Source: Burkholderia ubonensis subsp. mesacidophila (GTDB lineage Bacteria; Pseudomonadota; Gammaproteobacteria; Burkholderiales; Burkholderiaceae). Taken from it: a stretch of DNA of 64,000 bases. This document shows, one piece after another, positions 25,626-35,698 of this stretch. The stretch's first letter is position 1; every line of letters starts with the position of its first letter. Below the pieces are notes generated by a model. That model made no database searches. It saw nothing but the letters and a program-made list of their open reading frames with translations, and was not told where the DNA came from. A program made the position numbers and the translations under genes. The DNA lies in contig NZ_CP020738.1 in assembly GCF_002097715.1 (NCBI RefSeq), positions 868,001-932,000 of the forward strand, given 5' to 3'.

Positions 25626-26708
25626 TCACGCGCCTTCGCGTTCGCGATGCCGGGCCGCGCCGGTCAGCCCGGCGGCCGCCTCCCGATACGCGCTCGGCGT
25701 CTGCCCGGCCCAGCGCCGAAACGCGCGCGTGAAATTCGCCGGGTCGGTGAACTGCAGGCGCTCGGCGATCGTCTTCAGGTCGAGATCCGACGCCGCGAGC
25801 AACTGCTTCGCATCCCGATAGCGCGCCTCGTCGAGCAATTGCCGGTAGCTCGCGCCGGCTTCCTCGAGCCGCCGCCTGAACGTGCGCGTCGACACGAGCA
25901 ACTGCTGCGCGAGCGTCTCCGGCCCCGGATAGCCGCCCGCCGCGCGCGCCAGCTCCGCCCGCACGCGCTCGACGAGATCGCCTTCCTCCTGCCGGACCTG
26001 CGCGTATTCCCGCTCGACCTGCACCAGCGCCTGCCGGTGCGCGACCTCGTCGGCCAGCGGCAGCGGCCAGTCCAGCACGTCGCGCGCGATCCGCAGCGCA
26101 TTCGCCGCGCAGCCGAAGCGCACCGGCGGCAACTGGTCGCGGTAACGGGCGAAGTAGGCGGGCTCCGGCCACGCGAACCGCAGCGCGATGTCCGGCGACG
26201 CGCGCCCGGACAGCTGCGCGATGTTCCGCGCGAGCCCGGTCAGCACGAATTCGAACATCACGTGATGCTGCAGCACGGGGCTCGCCTGCACGCCGTGCAG
26301 TTCGAGCGTCGCGCCGTTTTCATCCTCGGCATAGGTCAGACGATATTGGCGGTTGCGCATCCGGAAGTAGCGGATCGTCACCTGCAGCGACGCGCGGATG
26401 TCCCGCGCGGTCAGCGTCGCGTAGCCGAGAAAGCCGTGCACGGTCGGCTTGAGCTGCAGCCCGAACGCGAGACCGATACCCGGATCGCCGCCGATTTCGA
26501 TCGCGTTCAGCACGAGCCGCCCCCATTGCGACGGCGCGACGCGCGCGTCCGGTTCGGCCAGCACTGCGTCGCGCAGGCCCGTGCCGGCGCGCACCGCGGC
26601 GAGGTCGACGCCGCGCGCGTCGAGCACCTGCAGCAGCAGGCGCGGATAGGCGACCGGAATCGTCGGCCGGCGCAGCCCGAGGCGGTCCTTGGCAAGCGGG
26701 GAAGTCAT
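25626..26708 (-). CDS. AraC-family transcriptional regulator
   Basis: A 360-residue regulator with the N-terminal Arabinose_bd-like ligand domain (LLLQVLDARGVDLAAVRAGTGLRD, GDPGIGLAFGLQLKPTVHGFLGYATLTARDIRASLQVTIRYFRMRN) and a C-terminal AraC double helix-turn-helix (LAQQLLVSTRTFRRRLEEAGASYRQLLDEARYRDAKQLLAASDLDLKTIAERLQFTDPANFTRAFRRWAGQTPSAYR). I take ATG 26708 (MTSPLAKDR); an upstream frame to 26762 exists. It diverges from the FadH-like gene, with 104 bases between starts, and probably regulates it in response to a fatty acid or related hydrophobic ligand. Confidence 0.9.
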   Translation of the reverse strand: MTSPLAKDRLGLRRPTIPVAYPRLLLQVLDARGVDLAAVRAGTGLRDAVLAEPDARVAPSQWGRLVLNAIEIGGDPGIGLAFGLQLKPTVHGFLGYATLTARDIRASLQVTIRYFRMRNRQYRLTYAEDENGATLELHGVQASPVLQHHVMFEFVLTGLARNIAQLSGRASPDIALRFAWPEPAYFARYRDQLPPVRFGCAANALRIARDVLDWPLPLADEVAHRQALVQVEREYAQVRQEEGDLVERVRAELARAAGGYPGPETLAQQLLVSTRTFRRRLEEAGASYRQLLDEARYRDAKQLLAASDLDLKTIAERLQFTDPANFTRAFRRWAGQTPSAYREAAAGLTGAARHREREGA

Positions 26709-26728
26709 GTCTATTTGGCCGGAAATGA

Positions 26729-28846
<2,118 letters not shown>

Positions 28847-28883
28847 CCGGGCTGTGAGCCGGCTGTGACCGCGCTGTTTCCGG

Positions 28884-29288
28884 TTACGCGGCTTCGGCCC
28901 GTTCCTCCGCTTCGGCCTCGAGCATGGCCCGCACGATCAGGTAGACGGCCGGCAGGTCGTCGTCGTCGCGGCGCCAGTCGACTGGTTCCTCGACATCCAC
29001 GGCCACCATCCGGCTGTCGCGCAGCCGGATGAACGCGTCGACCACCGCCGGATCGTTCCGGTTCAGAAACCCCGCATTGGAGAACGCCAGGTCCTCGACG
29101 TCGAGCAGCGCCTGCCAGCTGAGCGTGCGGACCGCGGCCGGGTGGGTGCGCCGGCGCAGGCCGAGCGCGCGCTGCGCGGGCCCGCCGACGACGCGTTGCA
29201 GGTCGACGGCCGCCCGCTGCGCGGCGCGCTCGAAGTGGACGGGATTGAAGCCGGGTTGTTCGGGATCGAAAGCGGATGGCTGGAACAT
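28884..29288 (-). CDS. unknown 134-aa protein under a LexA box
   Basis: A 134-residue protein. I choose ATG 29288 (MFQPSAFDPEQPGFNPVHF) because GAGG lies eight bases upstream and it falls downstream of the promoter; ATG 29336 has no ribosome binding site. The sequence is helical and charged: HFERAAQRAAVDLQRVVGGPAQRALGLRRR, then WQALLDVEDLAFSNAGFLNRNDPAVVDAFIRLRDSRMVAVDVEEPVDWRRDDDDLPAVYLIVRAMLEAEAEERAEAA. The C terminus is strongly acidic. There are no membrane segments and no family I recognise. A near-perfect SOS box overlaps its promoter, so it should be induced by DNA damage. It converges on the FadH gene. Confidence 0.7.
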   Translation of the reverse strand: MFQPSAFDPEQPGFNPVHFERAAQRAAVDLQRVVGGPAQRALGLRRRTHPAAVRTLSWQALLDVEDLAFSNAGFLNRNDPAVVDAFIRLRDSRMVAVDVEEPVDWRRDDDDLPAVYLIVRAMLEAEAEERAEAA

Positions 29289-29347
29289 GGTCGCCTCACA
29301 AAGTCCGTTCGTCGAAAGTGATTGAAATCGGGTCATATGGCCAAAAG

Positions 29348-29367
29348 CACTGTAAATATATACAGTG
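29348..29367 (-). promoter_or_regulatory. LexA (SOS) box
   Basis: The palindrome CACTGTA-AATATA-TACAGTG contains CTGT-N8-ACAG with an all-AT centre, the LexA consensus of gamma- and betaproteobacteria. Its near edge is 60 bases upstream of ATG 29288, and it covers the -10 box of the promoter. Confidence 0.8.
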
Positions 29368-29383
29368 ATTCGATTGGTTTCAA
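29355..29383 (-). promoter_or_regulatory. sigma-70 promoter of the SOS gene
   Basis: On the minus strand TTGAAA (29383-29378), an exact 17-base spacer and TATATT (29360-29355). The -10 lies within the LexA box, so repressor binding would exclude polymerase. Predicted 5' leader about 60 bases. Confidence 0.7.
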
Positions 29384-29444
29384 GCCCTGAATCACACGAA
29401 TTCGTTGGGGCGACTGGCGACGGCTGCCGGCAATGCGTCCGGCT

Positions 29445-30338
29445 TCAGACCGACGCCGCGATCGTTTCGCGCAGCCACCGGTGCGCCGGATCGCGATGCG
29501 AGCGTTCGTGCCACAGCATCGACATTTCATAGCCGGGCACCTCGATGGGCGCGTCGACGATCCGCAGCGCGGGTGCGTCGCGCACGAGACGCTCGGGCAG
29601 CATCGCGACGAGATCGGTGTTCGCGACGGCCGACATCACGAACAGGAAATGCGGCACGGACAGCACGACGCGGCGCGCGGCGCCGTGCTTCGCGAGCGCG
29701 TCGTCCGTCACGCCGACGAAGCCGCCGCCGTCGGGCGACACGATCACGTGCTCGAGCGTGCCGAACTGCGCGAGCGTGGGCCGACGCCTGAGCTTCGGAT
29801 GCCCGGCGCGGCCGACGAGCACGTAGCGTTCGACGAACAGCGGCAGGCGCCGCATGCCCGCCGGCGAACCTTCGGTCGTGTGGAACGCCAGGTCGATCTC
29901 GCTGCGTTCCGCCTGTTTTTCGATGCGCGGCGGCGCGAGCTCGACGACCGCGAGCCGCGTGCCGGGCGCGGCGGACCGCAGCGTGCGCAGCGCCGGCAGC
30001 ACGATCGTCGATTCGCCGTAGTCGGTGGCGGCCACGTTCCAGGTGTGCGTCGCGGTCGCGGGATCGAACGGCGTGGCGGGCAGGACCGCGCGCTCGACCG
30101 CGTCGAGCGCTTCCCGCAGCGGTTCGCGCAGCGCCTCGGCGCGCGCGGTCGGTCGCATCCCGCGCGGGCCGGGCAGCAGCAGCGGATCGCCGAACACGTC
30201 GCGCAGCTTCTGCAACTGCACGCTGACCGACGGCTGCGACATGCTCAGCTTCTCGGCCGCGCGCGTGACGTTGTGCTCTGACAGCAGCACGTCGAGCGTG
30301 ACGAGCAGGTTCAGGTCCAGTCGTCTGAGATTGTTCAT
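29445..30338 (-). CDS. LysR-family regulator (NodD/NahR-like subgroup)
   Basis: A 297-residue LysR protein: MNNLRRLDLNLLVTLDVLLSEHNVTRAAEKLSMSQPSVSVQLQKLRDVFGDPLLLPGPRGMRPT is the canonical winged helix, with LDLNLL and FGDPLLL typical of the NodD/NahR/LeuO subgroup; the effector domain follows. It originally faced, head to head, the quinone reductase gene now at 31612, but a tnpB-type element sits between them. The remaining promoter side (30339-30423) includes GGAATTCC and several T-N11-A candidates. Confidence 0.92.
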   Translation of the reverse strand: MNNLRRLDLNLLVTLDVLLSEHNVTRAAEKLSMSQPSVSVQLQKLRDVFGDPLLLPGPRGMRPTARAEALREPLREALDAVERAVLPATPFDPATATHTWNVAATDYGESTIVLPALRTLRSAAPGTRLAVVELAPPRIEKQAERSEIDLAFHTTEGSPAGMRRLPLFVERYVLVGRAGHPKLRRRPTLAQFGTLEHVIVSPDGGGFVGVTDDALAKHGAARRVVLSVPHFLFVMSAVANTDLVAMLPERLVRDAPALRIVDAPIEVPGYEMSMLWHERSHRDPAHRWLRETIAASV

Positions 30339-30435
30339 CGCTATACCTGGAATTCCGGAAATTCATTTCCAATATACCTGCCGGCGCGGCATCCTGCCGA
30401 CATTCAAGCAACGGAGTGTCTGGTCTTGACGTCCT

Positions 30436-30455
30436 CGCCCGCCTAAAGGCGGGCG
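30436..30455 (-). promoter_or_regulatory. right-end hairpin of the IS element / guide RNA 3' part
   Basis: CGCCCGCC-TAAA-GGCGGGCG, a perfect 8-bp stem with a four-base loop, includes the TAG stop of tnpB. In this family the right-end hairpin is the transposase recognition structure and also part of the guide (omega/re) RNA scaffold encoded at the 3' end of tnpB. Confidence 0.65.
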
Positions 30456-31504
30456 ATTTCCACAACTGGCGATGCACGTCCGCATCGGAGAATGTTCAAC
30501 GCAGCATTGGTATCACGATCATGCACGACACCACAGCCACTGCAGGTCCACTCTCTTATTCGCAGTCCCGCGATACCTTTCGGCCGCGTCGTGCTGTCTT
30601 TCGACCCGCACGACGAACAGGACTGGGTCGAACCGCTTTCGTCCACTTCCTCGAACGTGGCTCCGTGCGCCATCGCCTTGTAACGGAGCTTGTCCCGGAA
30701 GGACGACCAGGCTGCGTCGTAGACGCTCTTCGCCATCCTGGTTCTGGCGAGTTTCACGGCCGACACGTTGCCGACCGCGATGTAATCGAAGCGTCGCACC
30801 AGATCGAGTGCGAGCTTGTGCTGGAAATCGGCGCGGGCGTTGGCCACCTTGGCGTGCAGCTTCGCGATATGCCGCTTGTGCTTGCGCGCCCGCTGCGCCT
30901 TCGCCAGCGTGTCGGCCGCACGCCGGCCGAACCGGTCATTGGGCAGCTTCTCGCCGGTCGACAGTGTGGCGAAGTCTTTCAGGCCGAGATCGATGCCGAC
31001 GCCGGAACGGATCGGACGCGCCGCAACCTCGGGCATTTCGACCACGATATTCAGGAACCAGTTGCCGCGCGCATCCTGCGCGAAGTTGGTGCCGTCCTTG
31101 ATCTTGCCTTCAGGAAGCGGGCGACTGTTGAAGACACGGAAGGTATTGCCAGCAAAGCGAAACGCGTCGCCCTCGCGCTTCAGGTCGCGGCCCTTCAGGG
31201 GTACCCAGCCCAGCGATTTCCGGCCGCGATAGCGCAGATAAGGGCGACGGTGCTGGCTGCGCGACTTCGCGTATTGCTCGCACGCGGCGTTGACCGTGCC
31301 GGAGTGGATGCTGAGTGCCTTGCTGCTGCCGGTTGTCAGCACGTTCAGGTCGAACCCCGTCGGCCACTTCTTGCCCCACTTGAGCGCGTGCTTCTGCGTG
31401 TCATTGCAGAAGTTCCAGACGTAGTTCACTGCACGGCTCTGTTTGTTCAGGAGTCCGTTGAGCGATTTCACCCGGTAGCGATAGACAAGGATCATGCCGG
31501 CCAT
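30443..31504 (-). CDS. tnpB: TnpB-family RNA-guided nuclease-like protein with altered active site
   Basis: A 353-residue TnpB/OrfB protein; start ATG 31504 or ATG 31495. The RuvC-like domain has Asp172 in GVGIDLGLKDF and the DRDTNAALNI Asp (329/331), and the zinc finger CSSCGSK...CSGCG is intact. At the place of the RuvC-II glutamate (usually vvxEDL), the sequence is YIAVGNVSAVKL, so Glu is Gly245 and the next Asp is Asn246. A Glu pair (TFEEVDES, 285-286) further on may substitute. Family role: cut DNA at the empty donor site under guide RNA. Whether this copy cuts or is a binding-only form is open. Confidence 0.85.
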   Translation of the reverse strand: MAGMILVYRYRVKSLNGLLNKQSRAVNYVWNFCNDTQKHALKWGKKWPTGFDLNVLTTGSSKALSIHSGTVNAACEQYAKSRSQHRRPYLRYRGRKSLGWVPLKGRDLKREGDAFRFAGNTFRVFNSRPLPEGKIKDGTNFAQDARGNWFLNIVVEMPEVAARPIRSGVGIDLGLKDFATLSTGEKLPNDRFGRRAADTLAKAQRARKHKRHIAKLHAKVANARADFQHKLALDLVRRFDYIAVGNVSAVKLARTRMAKSVYDAAWSSFRDKLRYKAMAHGATFEEVDESGSTQSCSSCGSKDSTTRPKGIAGLRIREWTCSGCGVVHDRDTNAALNILRCGRASPVVEIARL

Positions 31505-31533
31505 CCTAACCCGCGGAAGAAGCGGCCTGTCAA
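31503..31533 (-). promoter_or_regulatory. putative tnpB promoter
   Basis: On the minus strand TTGACA (31533-31528), then TTAGGA/TAGGAT at 31509-31503 with 18-19 bases between. The -10 box lies on the first codons of the longer tnpB frame, so the real start is probably ATG 31495 on a nearly leaderless transcript. Confidence 0.45.
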
Positions 31534-31548
31534 GAGCACTCCTTTCCT

Positions 31549-31595
31549 CCCCGCCATGCGCCCCGAAGGAAGTCCCCTTGGGGGAAATGGCGGGG
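31549..31595. promoter_or_regulatory. left-end stem-loop of the IS element
   Basis: CCCCGCCAT (31549-31557) pairs with ATGGCGGGG (31587-31595); inside, CCCC-G-AAGG pairs with CCTT-G-GGGG. The whole forms a 47-base hairpin ending 16 bases before the ATG of the quinone reductase gene. Confidence 0.6.
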
Positions 31596-31611
31596 CTTCT
31601 CGGAGCAACTG

Positions 31612-32400
31612 ATGAATATGCTGATTGTCTACGCCCATCCCGAGCCGCGGTCGCTGAACGGCGCGCTGCGGGATTTCGCCGTGCAGCGTCTTGAGGCTGC
31701 CGGCCATGCGGTGCAGGTGTCCGACCTGTATGCGATGAACTGGAAGGCGACGCTCGATGCGGACGACGTCACCGACCGGCCGTCCGGCGCGCGATTCGAC
31801 CCGTCGCTCGACTCGAAGCGCGCATTCGCGCAAGGGACGCAACGCGACGACATCGCGCGCGAGCAGGCGAAGCTGAAGTGGGCCGATGCGGTGATCCTGC
31901 AGTTTCCGATGTGGTGGTTCTCGATGCCGGCGATCCTGAAGGGCTGGGTGGAGCGCGTGTATGCGTACGGGTTCGCGTATGGCGTCGGCGAGCACTCGGA
32001 CACGCGTTGGGGCGTCCGGTACGGCGAAGGGTCGCTCGCGGGCAAGCGCGCGATGCTGGTCGTCACGACGGGCGGCTGGGAATCGCACTACAGCCCGCGC
32101 GGCATCAACGGGCCGATCGACGACGTGCTGTTTCCGATCCAGCACGGGATCCTGTATTACCCCGGGTTCGACGTGCTGCCGCCGTTCCTGATCCACCGGT
32201 CGGGGAAGATGGACGATGCGCGCTTTGCGCAGGCGCGCGACGCGCTCGGCGAACGTCTCGACAGTCTGTGGGCGACGCCGCCGATTCCGTTCCGCCGTCA
32301 GAACGCGGGCGACTACGAGATTCCGGCATTGACGCTGAAGGACGATATCGCGCCGGAAAGGGTGGGATTCGCGGCGCATGTGGATGGGGCGGGGCGCTGA
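31612..32400 (+). CDS. NAD(P)H:quinone oxidoreductase, flavodoxin-like
   Basis: A 262-residue protein of the NQO1/MdaB/KefF flavodoxin-fold group: MNMLIVYAHPEPRSLNGALRDFAVQRLEAAGHAVQVSDLYAMNWKATL, the FMN/FAD loop WADAVILQFPMWWFSMPAILKGWVERVYAYGFAYG, and KRAMLVVTTGGWESHYSPRGINGPIDD. It reduces quinones by two electrons in the cytoplasm. CGGAG lies seven bases before ATG 31612. The gene was probably controlled by the LysR protein encoded at 29445-30338, but the IS left-end hairpin now sits just in front of its ribosome binding site. It converges on tssE with seven bases between stops. Confidence 0.9.
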   Translation: MNMLIVYAHPEPRSLNGALRDFAVQRLEAAGHAVQVSDLYAMNWKATLDADDVTDRPSGARFDPSLDSKRAFAQGTQRDDIAREQAKLKWADAVILQFPMWWFSMPAILKGWVERVYAYGFAYGVGEHSDTRWGVRYGEGSLAGKRAMLVVTTGGWESHYSPRGINGPIDDVLFPIQHGILYYPGFDVLPPFLIHRSGKMDDARFAQARDALGERLDSLWATPPIPFRRQNAGDYEIPALTLKDDIAPERVGFAAHVDGAGR

Positions 32401-32407
32401 GGCCCGA

Positions 32408-32833
32408 TCAATGCCGGTCGCGGAGGCGCCGCTCGACACGCAGGCGCCCTGGCGGCTCGAAGTACGTGCCGAACCGGACGAGGCCCGCGTTCTTCAGATG
32501 GCACGTCATCTCGAAGCTGACCAGGATTCCCGGGTCCTGGTTGTCGATGATCTCGACGTCGATCGAGCGGATTCGCGGCTCGTATCTCAAGAGCGTGGCT
32601 TCCATCTGCTGCTTGAGGACGTGTGCCGATGCCGGGAGCGCCTTGTAGATGTTGGTCAGGTCGGGCAGCCCATAGTCGGGCAGATGCTTGAGCGCGCCGG
32701 CGCGCGTATTCAGGATGCGTCGCACGTTCTGCTGGACGCTCAGGCATTCGAGCGTCCTGTCGTCGTACGCGTCGATCGGCTCGCCGCCGATCTGGCCGAG
32801 CAGCACGTCGTAGAGGGACGGGCCGGCGGTCAT
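32408..32833 (-). CDS. tssE: T6SS baseplate subunit TssE
   Basis: A 141-residue gp25-like protein of the T6SS baseplate wedge. The family signature is seen in VRRILNTRAGALKHLPDYGLPDLTNIYK and IRSIDVEIIDNQDPGILVSFEMTCHLKN. Its ATG overlaps the TGA of tssH (ATGA), giving coupled translation. It is the last gene of the leftward arm of the locus. The C-terminal RLRVERRLRDRH is basic and unusual only in its charge. Confidence 0.92.
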   Translation of the reverse strand: MTAGPSLYDVLLGQIGGEPIDAYDDRTLECLSVQQNVRRILNTRAGALKHLPDYGLPDLTNIYKALPASAHVLKQQMEATLLRYEPRIRSIDVEIIDNQDPGILVSFEMTCHLKNAGLVRFGTYFEPPGRLRVERRLRDRH

Positions 32834-35559
32834 GCGGAGTGCCGTGACGGAAGGTCGACATCGACCGGCAACGGCGCATCGACGAAATCGATCGTCATCC
32901 TGCCGTCCGTGTCCGCAGCAAGGCCGATTGCCTGCGGCGTGATGCCTGACGCCATGCGCGTCAGCAGTTCACGCGAAACGGTCGGCAGAATGCGCTGGTT
33001 GATGAACGCATCGACGTTGCGTGCGCCGGACTCGCGCGATACGCAATGCTGCGCGATCGAATCGATCAGGTCGTCCGCGCACGTCAGCGTCACGGCGTGT
33101 TGCCGATGCAGGCGTTCGGCAACCTTGGCGAGCTTGATCCGCACGATAGACGCAAGCGCCGTAGCGTCGAGCGGCCGATACACCAGCGTCTGGAAGCGTG
33201 CGAGCAGCGCGGGCTGGAAGCGTGCGAGCAATTGCGGATGAATGGCTTCGCCCAGCGCCGTTTGCGCGATTTCGGGATCGACGGCCGTCGCATCGTCGAT
33301 CTGCGCACTGCCCAAGTTGGACGTCATCACGATCACGCAGTTGCGGAAATCGATTTCGCGCCCTTCGCCGTCGCGCATCATGCCGCGGTCGAACACCTGG
33401 TAGAACAGGTCGAGCACGTCGCGATGCGCTTTTTCGACCTCGTCGAGCAGGACGACGCTGTAGGGCCGCTGACGTACGGCTTCCGTCAGGATGCCGCCGC
33501 GCCCGTAGCCGACATAACCGGGCGGCGAGCCTTTCAGTTGCGATACCGTGTGCGCTTCCTGGTATTCGGACATGTTGATGGTCGTCAGCGCGGCTTCGCC
33601 GCCGAACAGCAGGTCGGCCAGCGCCAGTGCCGTCTCGGTCTTGCCGACGCCGGACGGGCCGGCGAGCAGAAACACGCCGAGCGGCGCGTGCTCGCTTTTC
33701 AGCCCGGCCTTTGCCGTGCGCAGGCTTTCCGCCAGCTCGGCGATCGCATCGTCCTGGGCGACCACGCGCGCAGCCAGCGCGGATTCGAGCGTGAGCAGGC
33801 TGCGCAGTTCGTCTTCGACCAGGTTGCCGACCGGCACGCCGGTCCATTCGGCGACGACGCGCGCGATCGCCTGTGCATCGACGTCTGGAAAGATCATCGG
33901 GGCCTTGCCTTGAACGGTCGACAGTGACTGGAGCGTTGTCGCGATCGGCCCGGGATCGGATTGCGCATTCCCGGCGCGACGGATGGCGCGCAGTGATTCG
34001 ACGAGTTCTCGCTCGCACGCGTACTGGCGTTCCAGGGCGTCGGCGCTGGCGTGCATGGCATCGTGCGTTGCGTCGATCGATTCGCGTCGGGCCGTCGCGT
34101 CCGGGAGCCCTGCGCGTGTGTCGGCATCGATCGCGGCGCGCTCCAGTGCGAGCGCTGCCAGCGTTGCGCGCACATGCTGCAGCTCGGTCGGGGGCACGTC
34201 GAGACCCATGCGCACGCGTGCCGCCGCCGTGTCGATCAGGTCGACGGCTTTGTCCGGCAGTTGCCGGGCCGGGATATAGCGGCGCGACAACCTGACGGCT
34301 GCGACGATCGCCTCGTCGCGGATATGGACGTCGTGATGGCGTGCGTATCGGTCGGCAAGCCCGCGCAGCATCAGGCACGCAGTGTGGTCGTCCGGCTCGT
34401 CGACCTTGACGACCTGAAAGCGCCGTTCGAGCGCCGCATCGCGTTCGAAATATTCCTTGTATTCGGCCCACGTGGTCGCCGCGATCGTGCGAAGTTCGCC
34501 GCGCGCGAGCGCCGGCTTGAGCAGATTTGCGGCGTCGGCGCCGCCGGCCGCGTTGCCGGCGCCGATCAGCGTGTGTGCCTCGTCGATGAACAGCAGGATC
34601 GGCGTGGCGGACGCGCGCACTTCGTCGATCACGTTCTTCAGCCGTTGTTCGAATTCGCCCTTGACGCCCGCGCCCGCCTGCAACAATCCGAGGTCCAGCG
34701 TCAGGATGCGCGTGTCCCGAATCGTCTCCGGAACGCTGCCTTCGACCACCCGCAACGCAAGCCCTTCGACGAGCGCCGTCTTGCCGACGCCCGGTTCGCC
34801 GACGAGGATCGGATTGTTCTTGCGGCGGCGTGCCAGCACGTCGATCATTTGCCGGATTTCGCGGTCACGCCCGAATACGGGATCGATGTCTCCGTTCCTG
34901 GCCTTTTCCGTCAGGTCGAGCGCAAAGCGTGCGAGTGCCTCGCCGTCGATCGAACGCTGCGGAACATGCTTGACCGGTGCGTCGGCGGTTGGCGCCTGCT
35001 GGCCGGCTACCTGAGCCGCATGAGCAGCATCGCCTTGCGGTGGCGCAGTGTCTTCAGTTTCGTTCTCGCTGGACCGCCGGCCCAAACGCGGCAGCGTGCG
35101 GCGAATCTGGGCTCTGGAAAGCGACAGCAGCGGCCACGCGCGTTGCGTGCGCAGCACATGTGGCGCATCGACGACGGCTTGCAGCAGATGGCCGGAGCGG
35201 ATCGTGCCGTCCGGATCGTCGGACGATGCGTGCGCCCACGCGTCCTCGACGACGGCGGCGAGCTGTCGCGACAACGCGGGCTTGCCGCGCAACGTGCGCG
35301 GCACGCGATCGATCACCTGGATCAGTGCATCCCAAACGGTGTCGATGTCGAGATCGTAGTGCCGAAGGACTGCGGGGATGTCCCCGTCGTCCGCTTCCAG
35401 CAGCTTCAGCAACCAATGCTCGACGGCGATCTCGTCCGCGAGTCGTGTCTGGCAAAGGCTCGCGGCGGCTTCAAGCGCCTGCGCGCAATGGGGATTGAGG
35501 CGGCGAAGGAGGTGAGTGGCGTCCCGGAGGGCGGGCGTTCGGTCGTCGCGCAGCGTCAT
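32830..35559 (-). CDS. tssH: T6SS sheath-recycling ATPase TssH (ClpV)
   Basis: A 909-residue Hsp100 AAA+ protein. N domain (LNPHCAQALEAAASLCQTRLADEIAVEHWLLKLLE) binds TssC; first AAA with Walker A GEPGVGKTALVEG near residue 245 and LFIDEAHTLIG; middle coiled coil; second AAA with GPSGVGKTETALALA near 635, LLDEVEKAH and the sensor GARN-type motif (ESGARNVDAFINQRILP). The internal SEYQEAHTVSQLKGSPPGYVGYG pore loop is present. It disassembles the contracted TssBC sheath. It is separated from hcp by a strong hairpin and coupled to tssE. Confidence 0.96.
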   Translation of the reverse strand: MTLRDDRTPALRDATHLLRRLNPHCAQALEAAASLCQTRLADEIAVEHWLLKLLEADDGDIPAVLRHYDLDIDTVWDALIQVIDRVPRTLRGKPALSRQLAAVVEDAWAHASSDDPDGTIRSGHLLQAVVDAPHVLRTQRAWPLLSLSRAQIRRTLPRLGRRSSENETEDTAPPQGDAAHAAQVAGQQAPTADAPVKHVPQRSIDGEALARFALDLTEKARNGDIDPVFGRDREIRQMIDVLARRRKNNPILVGEPGVGKTALVEGLALRVVEGSVPETIRDTRILTLDLGLLQAGAGVKGEFEQRLKNVIDEVRASATPILLFIDEAHTLIGAGNAAGGADAANLLKPALARGELRTIAATTWAEYKEYFERDAALERRFQVVKVDEPDDHTACLMLRGLADRYARHHDVHIRDEAIVAAVRLSRRYIPARQLPDKAVDLIDTAAARVRMGLDVPPTELQHVRATLAALALERAAIDADTRAGLPDATARRESIDATHDAMHASADALERQYACERELVESLRAIRRAGNAQSDPGPIATTLQSLSTVQGKAPMIFPDVDAQAIARVVAEWTGVPVGNLVEDELRSLLTLESALAARVVAQDDAIAELAESLRTAKAGLKSEHAPLGVFLLAGPSGVGKTETALALADLLFGGEAALTTINMSEYQEAHTVSQLKGSPPGYVGYGRGGILTEAVRQRPYSVVLLDEVEKAHRDVLDLFYQVFDRGMMRDGEGREIDFRNCVIVMTSNLGSAQIDDATAVDPEIAQTALGEAIHPQLLARFQPALLARFQTLVYRPLDATALASIVRIKLAKVAERLHRQHAVTLTCADDLIDSIAQHCVSRESGARNVDAFINQRILPTVSRELLTRMASGITPQAIGLAADTDGRMTIDFVDAPLPVDVDLPSRHSA

Positions 35560-35649
35560 GTCGAGGGCTGGAAAAGAAGAGGAAAGGGCGGGCGTTCATT
35601 GGCGCCCGCTTTCGGCGGCCGGGTCAGTGCGAATCTGCCGACCGCCCCC

Positions 35650-35684
35650 GGCGGAATCCGGTTGCGCCGCAGCCGGTTTCCGCC
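35650..35684 (-). promoter_or_regulatory. stem-loop between hcp and tssH
   Basis: GGCGGAATCCGG (35650-35661) and CCGGTTTCCGCC (35673-35684) form a 12-bp stem with one mismatch around an 11-base loop, just downstream of the hcp stop on the minus strand. No T-run follows, so it more likely stabilises hcp mRNA or attenuates read-through into tssH than ends all transcription. Confidence 0.5.
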
Positions 35685-35698
35685 TGTCGGTCAGGACA

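Larger units (their letters stand above)
30424..31597 (-). mobile_element. tnpB-only IS200/IS605-type element
   Basis: The element contains tnpB alone, without a tnpA (Y1 transposase). Its ends are marked by subterminal hairpins: a perfect 8-bp stem at 30436-30455 overlapping the tnpB stop codon and a long imperfect stem at 31549-31595 upstream of tnpB. The right end probably stops in GTCAAG (30425-30430 on the plus strand read in reverse). No terminal inverted repeats or target duplication are expected for this family. The exact ends are estimates. It lies between a LysR gene and the gene it faces. Confidence 0.75.
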
